The notes below the pieces were generated by a model. That model worked only from the letters and a program-made list of their open reading frames with translations, was not told the DNA's origin and ran no database searches. Of a stretch of DNA of 64,000 bases, positions 9,164 through 17,698 are shown piece by piece. Within the stretch, counting starts at the first letter, position 1; each line of letters starts with the position of its first letter. The translations under genes and the position numbers were made by a program. Where the stretch lies: the NCBI GenBank assembly GCA_934086315.1, contig CAKOHZ010000001.1, positions 434,001 through 498,000 on the forward strand, read 5' to 3'. This stretch comes from an uncultured Bacilli bacterium (lineage in GTDB: Bacteria > Bacillota_I > Bacilli_A > RF39 > UBA660).

Positions 9164-9192
9164 TTGACAAATAATTATGTTATTAATATAAT
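9164..9192 (+). promoter_or_regulatory. strong sigma-A type promoter of the NAD operon
   Basis: TTGACA at 9164-9169 and TATAAT at 9187-9192 are separated by exactly 17 bases, a consensus match. The -10 box falls inside the spacer of the first palindrome, an arrangement expected for repression by occlusion. Confidence 0.9.
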
Positions 9193-9202
9193 GTTAATAA
9201 CA
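9178..9202 (+). promoter_or_regulatory. operator 1 of the NAD operon (perfect palindrome)
   Basis: TGTTATTAA (9178-9186) and TTAATAACA (9194-9202) are perfect 9-bp inverted repeats with a 7-base spacer that contains the -10 box. An identical pair occurs 57 bases downstream. The likely ligand is the NrtR-like regulator encoded at 13945-14763 in the same operon. Confidence 0.8.
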
Positions 9203-9234
9203 AGAGACAAAGAGTTCTCTTTTAAGATAATAAT

Positions 9235-9259
9235 TGTTATTAATAATTTGTTAATAACA
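9235..9259 (+). promoter_or_regulatory. operator 2 of the NAD operon (perfect palindrome)
   Basis: TGTTATTAA (9235-9243) and TTAATAACA (9251-9259) repeat operator 1 exactly, again with a 7-base spacer. It ends just before the AGGAGG ribosome site of pncA, inside the presumed 5' untranslated region. Two sites 57 bases apart would allow cooperative binding or looping. Confidence 0.8.
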
Positions 9260-9270
9260 AAAGGAGGAAT

Positions 9271-9846
9271 ATGAAAAAGAGAGAAGAATTAACAAAACTA
9301 TTAGTTGTAGTTGATATGGTTAATGGATTTATTAAAGAAGGGAAAATGAGTGATAAAGATATTAATCATATCACACCAAGAATCAAATCATTAGTAGAAT
9401 CATTCTTAAGTGAAGAAGAAGGAGTTGCATTTATTAAAGATACACATGAACCTAATTCAACAGAATTTAAAAAGTACCCACCACATTGTTTAAAGGGGAC
9501 AACCGAAGCAGAATTAATAAGTGAATTATCTAGTTATGAACATCAATCACTAAGTTATGAAAAAAATTCAACAAGTACTATATTTGCTAGAAATTTTATG
9601 AGAGATATAGAGAGAATGGAATCCTTAAAAGAAGTAATAATTACTGGTTGTTGTACAGATATATGTGTAATGAATTTGGGGATACCACTAGTAAACTACT
9701 TTGACGAAAAAAATAAAGATGTAAAAATATGGGTACCACAAAATGCAGTAGAAACTTTTAATAGCGAAATACATAATAGAGATGAATATAATAATATGGC
9801 ATTAAAACTTATGAAAAATCAAGGAATAGGAGTTGAAAATATATAA
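9271..9846 (+). CDS. pncA: nicotinamidase (isochorismatase family)
   Basis: The 191-residue product hydrolyses nicotinamide to nicotinate, the first salvage step. The isochorismatase-fold features are present: VVDMVNGF with Asp15, a KDTHEPNS metal-site region, and CCTDICV with the catalytic Cys at position 132. Start ATG follows AAAGGAGG. It is the first gene of the NAD operon and its stop overlaps the pncB start by one base, indicating translational coupling. Two palindromic operators precede it. Confidence 0.93.
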   Translation: MKKREELTKLLVVVDMVNGFIKEGKMSDKDINHITPRIKSLVESFLSEEEGVAFIKDTHEPNSTEFKKYPPHCLKGTTEAELISELSSYEHQSLSYEKNSTSTIFARNFMRDIERMESLKEVIITGCCTDICVMNLGIPLVNYFDEKNKDVKIWVPQNAVETFNSEIHNRDEYNNMALKLMKNQGIGVENI

Positions 9847-11303
9847 TGGAAAAGTTAATTGATTTTTATGAACTTACAATGGAACACACAGATATAAAGA
9901 ATAAGAAAGATAATGAAGTTTGCTACTTCGATGTATTCTTTAGAAAGAACTTGGATAATGGAGGATACAATGTAATATGTGGACTTCATGAAATAATAGA
10001 TTATATTAAAAATATTAAATTTACTGATGATGATATAGAGTATTTAAGAAGTTTAAATAAATTTGATGAAGAAACACTAAATTATCTAAGAAACTTTAAG
10101 TTTACTGGAGACATATATGCAGTACCAGATGGAACAGTAATGTTCAAAGGAGAACCATGTATAACAGTTAGAGCTAATGCTTTAGAAGCACAAATAATTG
10201 AAACAGATCTTTTAAATAAGTTTAATCATGGAAGTTTAATAGCAACCAAAGCAAGAAGAATAACAAACGCTGCTAAAGATAAAGGAGTAATGGAATTTGG
10301 AGCAAGAAGAGCACAAGGAAGTGATGCTGCAATAGTAGGAGCAAAAGATGCTTATATAAGTGGATGCATTGGAACTTCTTGTTATGAAACAGGTAAAAGA
10401 TATGGAGTACCACTACTGGGTACAATGGCTCACTCACATATAATGAAATATGATAATGAATATGATGCTTTTCTAGCTTATGCAAAATGCTTTCCAAATG
10501 ATTCAGTATTCCTAGTAGATACGATAGATACACTTAGAAGTGGCGTACCAAATGCTATAAAAGTTGCTAAGGATTATTTAATACCAAATGGATACACATT
10601 AAAAGGTATAAGACTTGATAGTGGAGACTTATCATATCTGTCTAAACAAGCAAGAAAAATGTTAGATGATGCAGGACTTACTGACACTAAAATCTGTGTT
10701 TCAAACTCATTAGATGAATACACAATAACATCACTACTTAGTGAAGGGGCTCCAATTGATTCGTTCGGTGTAGGGGAAAACTTAATAACATCCAAGTCAA
10801 CACCAGTATTCGGAGGAGTATATAAGCTTTCAGCAATCGAAAAAGAAGGTAAAATAGAGCCAAAGATAAAAATAAGTGATAACGTTGGCAAAATAACAAA
10901 CCCAGGATTTAAGAAAGTAATAAGATTTTATGATAAAGATACTGGATATGCAGTAGGCGATGTAATTGCTCTTAAAGATGAAAAAATAAGTGATGACGGT
11001 TACACAATAATCGATGAAAATAGTGAATTTAAAAAACATAGAATTGATAATTATGTAGCTCGTGAATTACAAGTACCAATATTTATTAATGGAGAACTTG
11101 TATACGATGAACCATCTTTAGAAGAAACAAGAAATTATGCTAAAGAAGAAATAAAAACTATATATCCAGAATCACAAAGACTTTATAATCCTCATATTCA
11201 TCATGTAGGTTTATCAAAGAGTCTATTAGCTTTAAAAAGAAAAATGATTATGGATAGTAGAAACTTAACTCAAGATGAAGAATTAAAGAAAGTATTAAAG
11301 TAG
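9846..11303 (+). CDS. pncB: nicotinate phosphoribosyltransferase
   Basis: The 485-residue product joins nicotinate to phosphoribosyl pyrophosphate to give nicotinate mononucleotide. Supporting motifs are VMEFGARRAQGSDAA, GTMAHSHIM and RLDSGDLSYL, all typical of the enzyme's phosphoribosyl and substrate pocket. The length fits the Firmicutes type (about 480-490). It overlaps pncA by one base and is followed after 9 bases by nadE. The product of this enzyme feeds nadD further down the operon. Confidence 0.95.
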   Translation: MEKLIDFYELTMEHTDIKNKKDNEVCYFDVFFRKNLDNGGYNVICGLHEIIDYIKNIKFTDDDIEYLRSLNKFDEETLNYLRNFKFTGDIYAVPDGTVMFKGEPCITVRANALEAQIIETDLLNKFNHGSLIATKARRITNAAKDKGVMEFGARRAQGSDAAIVGAKDAYISGCIGTSCYETGKRYGVPLLGTMAHSHIMKYDNEYDAFLAYAKCFPNDSVFLVDTIDTLRSGVPNAIKVAKDYLIPNGYTLKGIRLDSGDLSYLSKQARKMLDDAGLTDTKICVSNSLDEYTITSLLSEGAPIDSFGVGENLITSKSTPVFGGVYKLSAIEKEGKIEPKIKISDNVGKITNPGFKKVIRFYDKDTGYAVGDVIALKDEKISDDGYTIIDENSEFKKHRIDNYVARELQVPIFINGELVYDEPSLEETRNYAKEEIKTIYPESQRLYNPHIHHVGLSKSLLALKRKMIMDSRNLTQDEELKKVLK

Positions 11304-11312
11304 GAGGTAAAT

Positions 11313-12068
11313 ATGAAATTTAATGCTAAAAAAGAAACAGAAAAAATAATAGAATTTATAAGAGATTACTATAAAAAATATAATTTAAAAGGAATTGTAC
11401 TTGGTATTAGCGGTGGAAAAGATTCAGGTGTAGTAGCTGCATTGTTTTCAAAAGCACTAGGTAGTGAAAATGTAGTAGGCATAACTCTTCCATGTCACTC
11501 TAAAAATATTGACGCTACTGATGCAAAACTAGTAAGTGATAAATATGGCTTTGAACTAATAAACATAGATCTAACAAAAACATTTGACACATTCAAAACT
11601 GAAATATCTGCATTAGGAAACTTTAACGATAATGAGCTCTTAAATAGTGATATAAATATCAAACCAAGACTTAGAATGAGTGCTTGTTATTATATCGCTG
11701 CATTATATTCTGAACTAAAACATGGTACATACTTAGTAGCCGGAACATCTAATAAATGTGAACTTTATGTAGGATATTTTACTAAAGGTGGAGATTCAAC
11801 ATATGATATTGGAGTTTTAAATAATTATACAGTTGACGAAGTTATTGAAATTGGAAAGTATCTTGAAGTACCAGAACAAGTATTATTCAAAAGTCCAAGC
11901 GATGGTTTAAGTGGTAAAACTGATGAAGATAAATTGGGTGTTAAATACAAAGACATCGCATCAGTTATAAATGGAAAAAAAGTATCAAAAGAAACTAAAA
12001 GCAAAGTTGACAAATTGCATACAAATAATTTACACAAATTTAACATACCAATATATGAAAGGAGTTAA
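11313..12068 (+). CDS. nadE: NAD synthetase, ammonia-dependent
   Basis: The 251-residue product has the ATP pyrophosphatase P-loop SGGKDS at residues 33-38, a KPRLRMSACYYIA segment and GTSNKCELYVGYFTKGGD, which match the ammonia-using NadE. There is no glutaminase domain, so free ammonia is the nitrogen donor. It amidates nicotinate adenine dinucleotide to NAD. The start has AGGAGG. It sits between pncB and a pair of unknown paralogues. Confidence 0.95.
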   Translation: MKFNAKKETEKIIEFIRDYYKKYNLKGIVLGISGGKDSGVVAALFSKALGSENVVGITLPCHSKNIDATDAKLVSDKYGFELINIDLTKTFDTFKTEISALGNFNDNELLNSDINIKPRLRMSACYYIAALYSELKHGTYLVAGTSNKCELYVGYFTKGGDSTYDIGVLNNYTVDEVIEIGKYLEVPEQVLFKSPSDGLSGKTDEDKLGVKYKDIASVINGKKVSKETKSKVDKLHTNNLHKFNIPIYERS

Positions 12069-12069
12069 T

Positions 12070-12468
12070 ATGAAAAATGACATCAAACTAGATTTAACAA
12101 GTGAAGAACTAAAAGGAATACTTGAAGAATATTATTCCAAAGTACTAAATAAAAATGTATCATTAAAGATTCACGCAGAAAAAAGAGTAGAAGAATACTG
12201 CTGCGATAGTATAAGTGTAAATATGACATTCATTGTAAAAGAAAGAATAGGTAGTAAAGACGTAGACATAACTTATACAATTGAACAAAAAGATATTGAA
12301 GAAGTTATGAATGAACTATTGAAAGAAAAAGGATATGCTATTGGCAGAATAGACTATAAAGTTATTAAACAAAATGGCTCATATTTACTTACAAACGCAA
12401 CAATAAACTTAATTGAAAAAAGAAAAAATTTATATTTAGCTAAACAATATTATGAAGGAGATAAATAA
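12070..12468 (+). CDS. unknown protein of the NAD operon, paralogue A
   Basis: The start at 12070 follows GAAAGGAG, whereas an upstream in-frame ATG lies within nadE. The 132-residue product has a helix at residues 8-22 (SEELKGILEEYYSKVL), then KNVSLKIHAEKRVEE, a strand-rich middle, and the ending EEVMNELLKEKGYAIGRIDY. The same order of elements occurs in the next gene, so the two are tandem paralogues. There is no membrane segment and no catalytic motif. Its position between nadE and nadD suggests a role in nicotinamide metabolism or its control, but nothing in the sequence says which. I do not recognise the family. Confidence 0.6.
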   Translation: MKNDIKLDLTSEELKGILEEYYSKVLNKNVSLKIHAEKRVEEYCCDSISVNMTFIVKERIGSKDVDITYTIEQKDIEEVMNELLKEKGYAIGRIDYKVIKQNGSYLLTNATINLIEKRKNLYLAKQYYEGDK

Positions 12469-12469
12469 T

Positions 12470-12871
12470 ATGAGAGAAGAAATAACACTTAAAATTTCAA
12501 AAAATGATTTAGTAAAACTATTAGAAAAACACTATGAAGCTAAATTAGGTAAAAAAATTAAAATATCTATAACTACAACCGAAGAGTGCTTTGGTCTCTA
12601 TGAAATCGAAGAATTAGTCACAAGAATAAAATTTGAAACAAAAGAGACCATGATGGATGAAGTACTTGGCAAAATTGAACACACTATTATTCACAGTATA
12701 GATGAATCAGATATAAGAGAAGTATTAAGTGAACATTTAAGAGAAAAAGGCTACACAGTAAGTAGTGTCAGTTATGAGCAATATAGAGATTATGATAGAA
12801 GACTTTATGGTTTCAGAGGAATCGAAGCAAAACTAGAAAGAAAAGGTTTAGAAAGAAAACTTACTATATGA
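12470..12871 (+). CDS. unknown protein of the NAD operon, paralogue B
   Basis: The start at 12470 has GAAGGAG at the proper distance. The product has 133 residues and follows the same plan as the preceding gene: SKNDLVKLLEKHYEAKLGKKIKISI at the N-terminus, a beta-rich middle, then SDIREVLSEHLREKGYTVSSVSYE. It differs by a charged Arg-rich C-terminus. Its UGA stop overlaps the nadD start (ATGA), so both are probably translated together. The protein resembles a small alpha/beta binding domain; function unknown. Confidence 0.6.
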   Translation: MREEITLKISKNDLVKLLEKHYEAKLGKKIKISITTTEECFGLYEIEELVTRIKFETKETMMDEVLGKIEHTIIHSIDESDIREVLSEHLREKGYTVSSVSYEQYRDYDRRLYGFRGIEAKLERKGLERKLTI

Positions 12872-13428
12872 AAATAGCTGTTTATGTAGGCAGTTTCAAT
12901 CCAGTTCATAAAGGACATATAAAGGTAGTTAGAAAAATACTAAAAGAATATGTTGATAAAGTTATAATAGTGCCAACAATGAGTTATTGGAATAAAAACA
13001 ATTTAATAAGTGTTGTTGATAGAATCAACATGCTAAAACTATATGAAACAAAAGATATTATAATCGATAATAAAAATAATAATTATGAATTTACTTATCA
13101 AATACTTGGAAATATTCAAAATAAATATAAAAATGATAAGATTTATCTAGTAATCGGAGATGATTTACTAAAAGATTTTGACAAATGGAAAAATGTTTCA
13201 GAAATATTGAAATATAGCATAATAGTTATCAAAAGAAATGATATAGATGAGTCTATTTATAAAAAGTACGAACCATATAATTTTATAGTCACTAATAGAA
13301 TATCAAGTGAAGAAATATCTTCTACAATAGTAAGAAACATGATTAAGAATAAAAATGAAGAAGTACTTAAGTATATTGATTTAAAAGTTTATGATTATAT
13401 TAGAAGAAATAATTTATATGTTAGTTAA
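12868..13428 (+). CDS. nadD: nicotinate-nucleotide adenylyltransferase
   Basis: The 186-residue product adenylates nicotinate mononucleotide to form nicotinate adenine dinucleotide, the substrate of nadE. The nucleotidyltransferase motif GSFNPVHKGH spans residues 8-17, and the C-terminal ISSEEISSTIVRNM supplies the ISSTxxR signature. Lengths of 185-215 are usual. It begins within the stop codon of the preceding unknown gene (4-base overlap). Confidence 0.93.
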   Translation: MKIAVYVGSFNPVHKGHIKVVRKILKEYVDKVIIVPTMSYWNKNNLISVVDRINMLKLYETKDIIIDNKNNNYEFTYQILGNIQNKYKNDKIYLVIGDDLLKDFDKWKNVSEILKYSIIVIKRNDIDESIYKKYEPYNFIVTNRISSEEISSTIVRNMIKNKNEEVLKYIDLKVYDYIRRNNLYVS

Positions 13429-13464
13429 TAATGTGTTATAATCAATTTATATAAAAGAGGTATT

Positions 13465-13935
13465 ATGAAAGAGAAAGAAGTAGTAAAAAAATTAATAGAT
13501 AAAAAAGAAACAATCGCATCAATGGAAAGTTGCACTGGAGGATATTTTGCTAGTACAATTACATGTGTCGATGGTTCAAGTGAAGTATTAAAATTTTCAG
13601 CAGTAACTTATTCAAATGAATATAAGATTAAAATGGGAGTAGATCCTAAAATTATTGAAAAGTACTCTGTTTATAGTATTGAAACAGCCCATGAGATGAG
13701 TAAAAATATAAGTGAGTATGCAGGTAGTACTTATGGAGTAGGAATAACTGGAAAGATAAATAGAGTAGATGAAAATAATCTAAGTGGTAATGATAATGAA
13801 GTATTTGTAAGTATCTTTAATAGTAAGAATCAAACATATACTGATATGAAAATAACAGTTCCAAATAAACCACGTAAAGAAGTAAAAGAATTAATAGTAA
13901 GTGATATACTTGATAAGTTAATAGAAATATTATAA
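13465..13935 (+). CDS. pncC: nicotinamide-nucleotide amidase (CinA C-terminal domain)
   Basis: The 156-residue product consists only of the CinA C-terminal domain: ESCTGGYFASTIT near residues 20-32 with the catalytic Ser/Thr region, GSSEVLKFSAVTYSN, and GVGITGK. The usual glycine-rich GPGGG that follows is replaced by an Asn-rich loop. PncC deamidates nicotinamide mononucleotide to nicotinate mononucleotide, recycling the product of NAD-consuming reactions into the same operon pathway. Activity of this variant is inferred from the domain and the operon context. Confidence 0.85.
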   Translation: MKEKEVVKKLIDKKETIASMESCTGGYFASTITCVDGSSEVLKFSAVTYSNEYKIKMGVDPKIIEKYSVYSIETAHEMSKNISEYAGSTYGVGITGKINRVDENNLSGNDNEVFVSIFNSKNQTYTDMKITVPNKPRKEVKELIVSDILDKLIEIL

Positions 13936-13944
13936 GGAGGCCAT

Positions 13945-14763
13945 ATGGAATACAAAACTGAAGAAGAATTTTTAAGAAATTATGATGCCAATAGGTATGA
14001 ACGTCCATCCGTAACAAGTGATGTTTTACTATTAAGTGTATCAAATGGAGTACAAAATAACTACAGAAAATTAAAAGATAAATTTTATAGTGTCTTACTT
14101 GTCAAAAGAAAAGAGTACCCATTTAAAGATAAATGGTGTCTCCCTGGAGGATTTGTAAAAAACACTGAAACTACCGAAGAAGCAGCAAGAAGAGTATTAG
14201 CAGATGAAACAAATTTACACAACATATTTATGGAACAACTATATACGTTTGATAGCATTGATAGAGATCCAAGAACAAGAGTATTAAGCGTTTCATACAT
14301 AGCTCTAGTAGATAAAAATAAACTAAATGATTCTTTATATGAAAATGCATCTTGGTTTAATATTAGTTATATTGAAGATGAAAAAAGCTTTAATGTAACA
14401 CTTGATAATGGCAATGAAACACTAAACTTTATAGTAAGCAAAACTCTTAAAGAAAGTACAACTGATAGATACAAATTTGATATAGTTAAAAATGACTCAT
14501 TAGCATTCGATCATCCACTAGTAATAGTAAGTGGAATTGAAAGATTAAAAAATAAAATTATGTACACAGATATAGTATTTAATATGATGAGTGAATACTT
14601 CACATTAGGTGAACTTCAACAAGTATATGAGGTAATACTTAATAAAAAGCTGCTTGATCCAGCATTTAGAAGAATAATTGCTAACAAAGTTGAAAAAACT
14701 GACAAGATTAAAACAGGTGAAGGTCATAGACCAAGTGTACTATTTAAATACAAAGGTAAATAA
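13945..14763 (+). CDS. nrtR: NrtR-type regulator: Nudix domain plus winged helix
   Basis: The 272-residue product has an N-terminal Nudix-like domain (about 20-160) with KWCLPGGFVKNTETTEEAARRVLADETN, in which the catalytic REUxEE is degraded to RRVLADET, as in regulators that sense rather than hydrolyse. The C-terminus (about 200-272) is the NrtR winged helix: FTLGELQQVYEVILNKKL, FRRIIANKV, and a basic GHRPSVLFKYK tail. NrtR represses NAD genes and is released by ADP-ribose. It lies inside the operon it probably controls, with AAGGAGG before its start; the paired palindromes at 9178-9259 are its likely sites. Confidence 0.88.
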   Translation: MEYKTEEEFLRNYDANRYERPSVTSDVLLLSVSNGVQNNYRKLKDKFYSVLLVKRKEYPFKDKWCLPGGFVKNTETTEEAARRVLADETNLHNIFMEQLYTFDSIDRDPRTRVLSVSYIALVDKNKLNDSLYENASWFNISYIEDEKSFNVTLDNGNETLNFIVSKTLKESTTDRYKFDIVKNDSLAFDHPLVIVSGIERLKNKIMYTDIVFNMMSEYFTLGELQQVYEVILNKKLLDPAFRRIIANKVEKTDKIKTGEGHRPSVLFKYKGK

Positions 14764-14764
14764 T

Positions 14765-15562
14765 ATGAGAAAAATTAATAAAGTAAAAATATTTGCTAAT
14801 GAAAATGAAATATCATACAAAATAAAACAAAAACTCATAGAAGAATTAGAAAAATATAATTTTGAAATAGTAAATGAAAACTATGACTTAGCTATTGCTA
14901 TAGGTGGTGACGGTTCATTTTTAAGAATGGTTAATAATACTAATTTTAATAGTGACATCTACTATGTTGGAATAAATACCGGCACATTAGGATTCTTACA
15001 AGAAATCAAACCTGATAATTTAGAATATTTTGTAGCATCTTTAAATGATAATGATTTTAAAGTTGATAATATTGGTACACTTGAAACGAAAATAACCACT
15101 GATGACACAGTATCAAGGCACTTCTCATTAAATGAAATAGTTATTAGACAAATGGAATTAAATGCACTAACCATGGAAATTTACATAGATGGATATTTTC
15201 TAGAAACATTCGCAGGAGATGGAATTCTAGTTTCAACATCTGTTGGAAGCAGTGCATACAACACAAGCTTTAATGGTGCTCTTATTTACAATACACTTCA
15301 TACATTACAAATAACACCAATAGCTCCATTAAATACAAAAGTATATAGAAATTTACTTACTCCAATAGTTCTTCCAGAAAAGAAACACATCTTAATTAAA
15401 CCAACTAAAAAAGACTTAATTATTACATTTGATGGAACAAACAAAAGATATGAAAATGTAAAGAAAATAGAATGTTTTGTAAAGAATAAAAAAATAAAAT
15501 TCTTAAGAATGAAAGAATATAATTTTATAAATATAGTAAATGAAAAGTTTCTAAAAGATTAA
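14765..15562 (+). CDS. nadK: NAD kinase
   Basis: The start is the ATG at 14765, one base after the nrtR stop codon and preceded by AAAGGTAAA; a longer frame runs back into nrtR. The 265-residue product has the family's GGDG at residues 47-50 followed by SFLRMV, then NTGTLGF and a DGILVSTSVGSSAYN nucleotide-binding stretch. It phosphorylates NAD to NADP using ATP or polyphosphate and closes the operon, which thus covers nicotinamide to NADP. Confidence 0.95.
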   Translation: MRKINKVKIFANENEISYKIKQKLIEELEKYNFEIVNENYDLAIAIGGDGSFLRMVNNTNFNSDIYYVGINTGTLGFLQEIKPDNLEYFVASLNDNDFKVDNIGTLETKITTDDTVSRHFSLNEIVIRQMELNALTMEIYIDGYFLETFAGDGILVSTSVGSSAYNTSFNGALIYNTLHTLQITPIAPLNTKVYRNLLTPIVLPEKKHILIKPTKKDLIITFDGTNKRYENVKKIECFVKNKKIKFLRMKEYNFINIVNEKFLKD

Positions 15563-15592
15563 TATTTCACAATTAAATTCATAAGATATAAT

Positions 15593-16600
15593 ATGAAAAA
15601 AATATTACTAGTATTAATCTTTTTATTATGCATAAATGTTAAAGCATCAGTAGTAGTAATGGACGCAGACTCCGGCAGAATTCTTTATAGCAAGAATAAA
15701 AGTGAAAAAAAATTAATCGCATCAACCACAAAGATAATGACAACCATAGTAGCTCTTGAAAATGCGAAATTATCAGACAAATTAAAAGTAGGAAAAGAAA
15801 TACAAACTGTAAATGGTTCAATGATATACGTTAAGGAAGGGGAAACTTTTACACTAAATGATTTATTACATGGACTTATGCTTCAAAGTGGAAACGATGC
15901 TGCTATGATAATTGCATCTAAAACTATGCCTTATGATAACTTTATAGCCCAAATGAATTTAAAAGCCCATAAACTAGGCATGTACAATACAACATTTGAA
16001 AACCCACATGGACTTAACGATGACACTAAAAACTATTCAACAGCCGAAGATATGTCAAAATTAATGAGATACGCTATCAAAAATAAAGATTTTTTAAATA
16101 TAACAAGTACTAAAAAGTATAAAGTTGATAACTATATTTGGTATAACAAAAACAAATTATTAAGCGACTATAAATACTTAATAAGTGGAAAAATAGGTTA
16201 CACAAAAGCCAGTGGTCAAGTATTCGTATCTGCCGCTAAAAAAGATAACAAAACACTTATAATAGCTTCAATTGATGAAGGAGATAAATTTAATTTACAT
16301 AAAAACTTATATGAAAAATATTTTAAAGAATATGAAAGATATAAAGTACTAGACAAAAACACATTTTCCTTCAAAGTAAAAAATAAAAATCATGATCACT
16401 ACTTTATTAAAAATGACTTTAATATGTTACTTACCAAAAATGAAATCAAAAAATTAAGAGTTAGTGTAAGTTTAAATAAGAATAATGATTATGTTGATAT
16501 ATATTTGGATAATAATTTAATTCATAGTGAAAAACTTTATAAACTTAAATATCAAAGTAGAATAAAGAAGATAAAAGAATTATTGTTATTTTGGAAATAA
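15593..16600 (+). CDS. D-alanyl-D-alanine carboxypeptidase (peptidase S11, DacF-like)
   Basis: The 335-residue product has a signal peptide (about 1-18) and the serine acyl-enzyme motifs STTK at 44-47 and SGN at 99-101. The third motif reads KIG (200-202) in place of KTG, a variant that may alter substrate preference. A beta-rich C-terminal half ends without a clear amphipathic membrane anchor. The enzyme trims the terminal D-Ala of peptidoglycan stem peptides outside the cell. TATAAT at 15587-15592 abuts the ATG and no ribosome site is visible, which is odd. A second homologue is at 26637. Confidence 0.85.
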   Translation: MKKILLVLIFLLCINVKASVVVMDADSGRILYSKNKSEKKLIASTTKIMTTIVALENAKLSDKLKVGKEIQTVNGSMIYVKEGETFTLNDLLHGLMLQSGNDAAMIIASKTMPYDNFIAQMNLKAHKLGMYNTTFENPHGLNDDTKNYSTAEDMSKLMRYAIKNKDFLNITSTKKYKVDNYIWYNKNKLLSDYKYLISGKIGYTKASGQVFVSAAKKDNKTLIIASIDEGDKFNLHKNLYEKYFKEYERYKVLDKNTFSFKVKNKNHDHYFIKNDFNMLLTKNEIKKLRVSVSLNKNNDYVDIYLDNNLIHSEKLYKLKYQSRIKKIKELLLFWK

Positions 16601-16631
16601 TAATGTATAATCTCTAAGAGAGGTGGCAAGT

Positions 16632-17351
16632 ATGGAAAGATTACAAAAATATTTAAGTTCCTGTGGTATAGCATCTAGAAGAAAAAGCGAAGAGCTAATT
16701 TTAGCAGGAAAAGTAAAAGTAAATGGTATTGTTGTTCGTGAACTCGGAACAAAAGTATCTGATAAAGATGAAGTAGAAGTAGAAAATATGGAAGTTTATA
16801 GAAAACAAAAAGAATATTATTTACTTTATAAACCTGAAAAAACTATATGCTCTGTAAGCGATGATAAGGGCAGAGTAACAGTAGTAGATTTAATTGAAAC
16901 AAATGAAAAAATCTTTCCAGTTGGAAGACTTGACTACGATACAACAGGATTATTACTACTTACAAATGATGGCGAGCTTACTAATAAGTTAACACACCCA
17001 AAAGGAAGCATTGAAAAAACATACTTAGCTAAAGTGAGTGGACTTGTAACAGGAAAAGAAATACACGAATTAGAAAATGGAATAGAACTTGATGGAGTTA
17101 AAACTAAAAAAGCAAGAGCAAAACTTAAAAAAATTGACAAAAAAAATAACAAGTCATATGTTGAACTTACTATAACTGAAGGGAGAAATCATCAAGTTAA
17201 AAACATGTTCGCAGCATTAGGCCACAAAGTTTTAAAATTAAAAAGAACAAATTATGCATTTTTTGATTTAGAAGGTCTAAAAATTGGTGAATATAGAAGC
17301 CTTACAACAAAAGAAGTAAAACAATTATATAATTACGCAAATATAAAATAA
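16632..17351 (+). CDS. rluB: RluB/RsuA-family rRNA pseudouridine synthase
   Basis: The ATG at 16632 is preferred over the GTG at 16623 because GAGAGGTGG ends 7 bases before it. The 239-residue product has an N-terminal S4 RNA-binding domain (MERLQKYLSSCGIASRRKSEE region) and the catalytic GRLDYDTTGLLLL with Asp101, then GRNHQVKNM. It isomerises uridine in the large-subunit rRNA. RluB and RsuA/RluE are close relatives, so the exact target is not certain. Confidence 0.88.
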   Translation: MERLQKYLSSCGIASRRKSEELILAGKVKVNGIVVRELGTKVSDKDEVEVENMEVYRKQKEYYLLYKPEKTICSVSDDKGRVTVVDLIETNEKIFPVGRLDYDTTGLLLLTNDGELTNKLTHPKGSIEKTYLAKVSGLVTGKEIHELENGIELDGVKTKKARAKLKKIDKKNNKSYVELTITEGRNHQVKNMFAALGHKVLKLKRTNYAFFDLEGLKIGEYRSLTTKEVKQLYNYANIK

Positions 17352-17382
17352 AAGAAGCTTTTGAGTTATTTAAGCTTCTTTT
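17351..17382. terminator. bidirectional terminator between rluB and the ferredoxin gene
   Basis: AAAGAAGCTT (17351-17360) pairs with AAGCTTCTTT (17372-17381) across an 11-base loop, with A and T runs on both sides; the two converging genes share it. Confidence 0.8.
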
Positions 17383-17573
17383 TCTTCTTCAATAACAATT
17401 GCCCCAACTGGACAACTTTCAACAATATTTAAAAGTTCTTTCTTATCTTCAGGCTTTACTTCTACATCTTTAGCTTGGCTAAGTCCTTCATCATTAAATT
17501 CAAAATATTCTTCTTTTTGACTAACACATAAACCACAACCAATACATGTGTCATTAACTTTTATCTTTTCCAT
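17370..17573 (-). CDS. single [4Fe-4S] ferredoxin
   Basis: The start is at 17573, preceded by GGAGGAAATGAA; the longer frame to 17600 has no ribosome site. The 67-residue product has Cys10, Cys13 and Cys16 (CIGCGLC) and Cys54 followed by Pro (ESCPVGAI), the ligand set for one [4Fe-4S] cluster, and an acidic surface. It resembles the Fer protein of Bacilli and would carry low-potential electrons in the cytoplasm. It is a single gene facing rluB. Confidence 0.92.
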   Translation of the reverse strand: MEKIKVNDTCIGCGLCVSQKEEYFEFNDEGLSQAKDVEVKPEDKKELLNIVESCPVGAIVIEEEKEA

Positions 17574-17698
17574 TTCATTTCCTCCATATAAATTATACAA
17601 TAATTATATATCAAAAAAATAAAAAAATCTATAATAGTGTAAAATAAGTTTTATTGAATTTACTGAGTATTTATGATATTATTATACTGGTGAAAGAT

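Noticed and set aside
12869..12871. Possible use of UGA as tryptophan, as in mycoplasmas
   Set aside because: UGA ends several well-defined genes here, and Trp is written UGG throughout.
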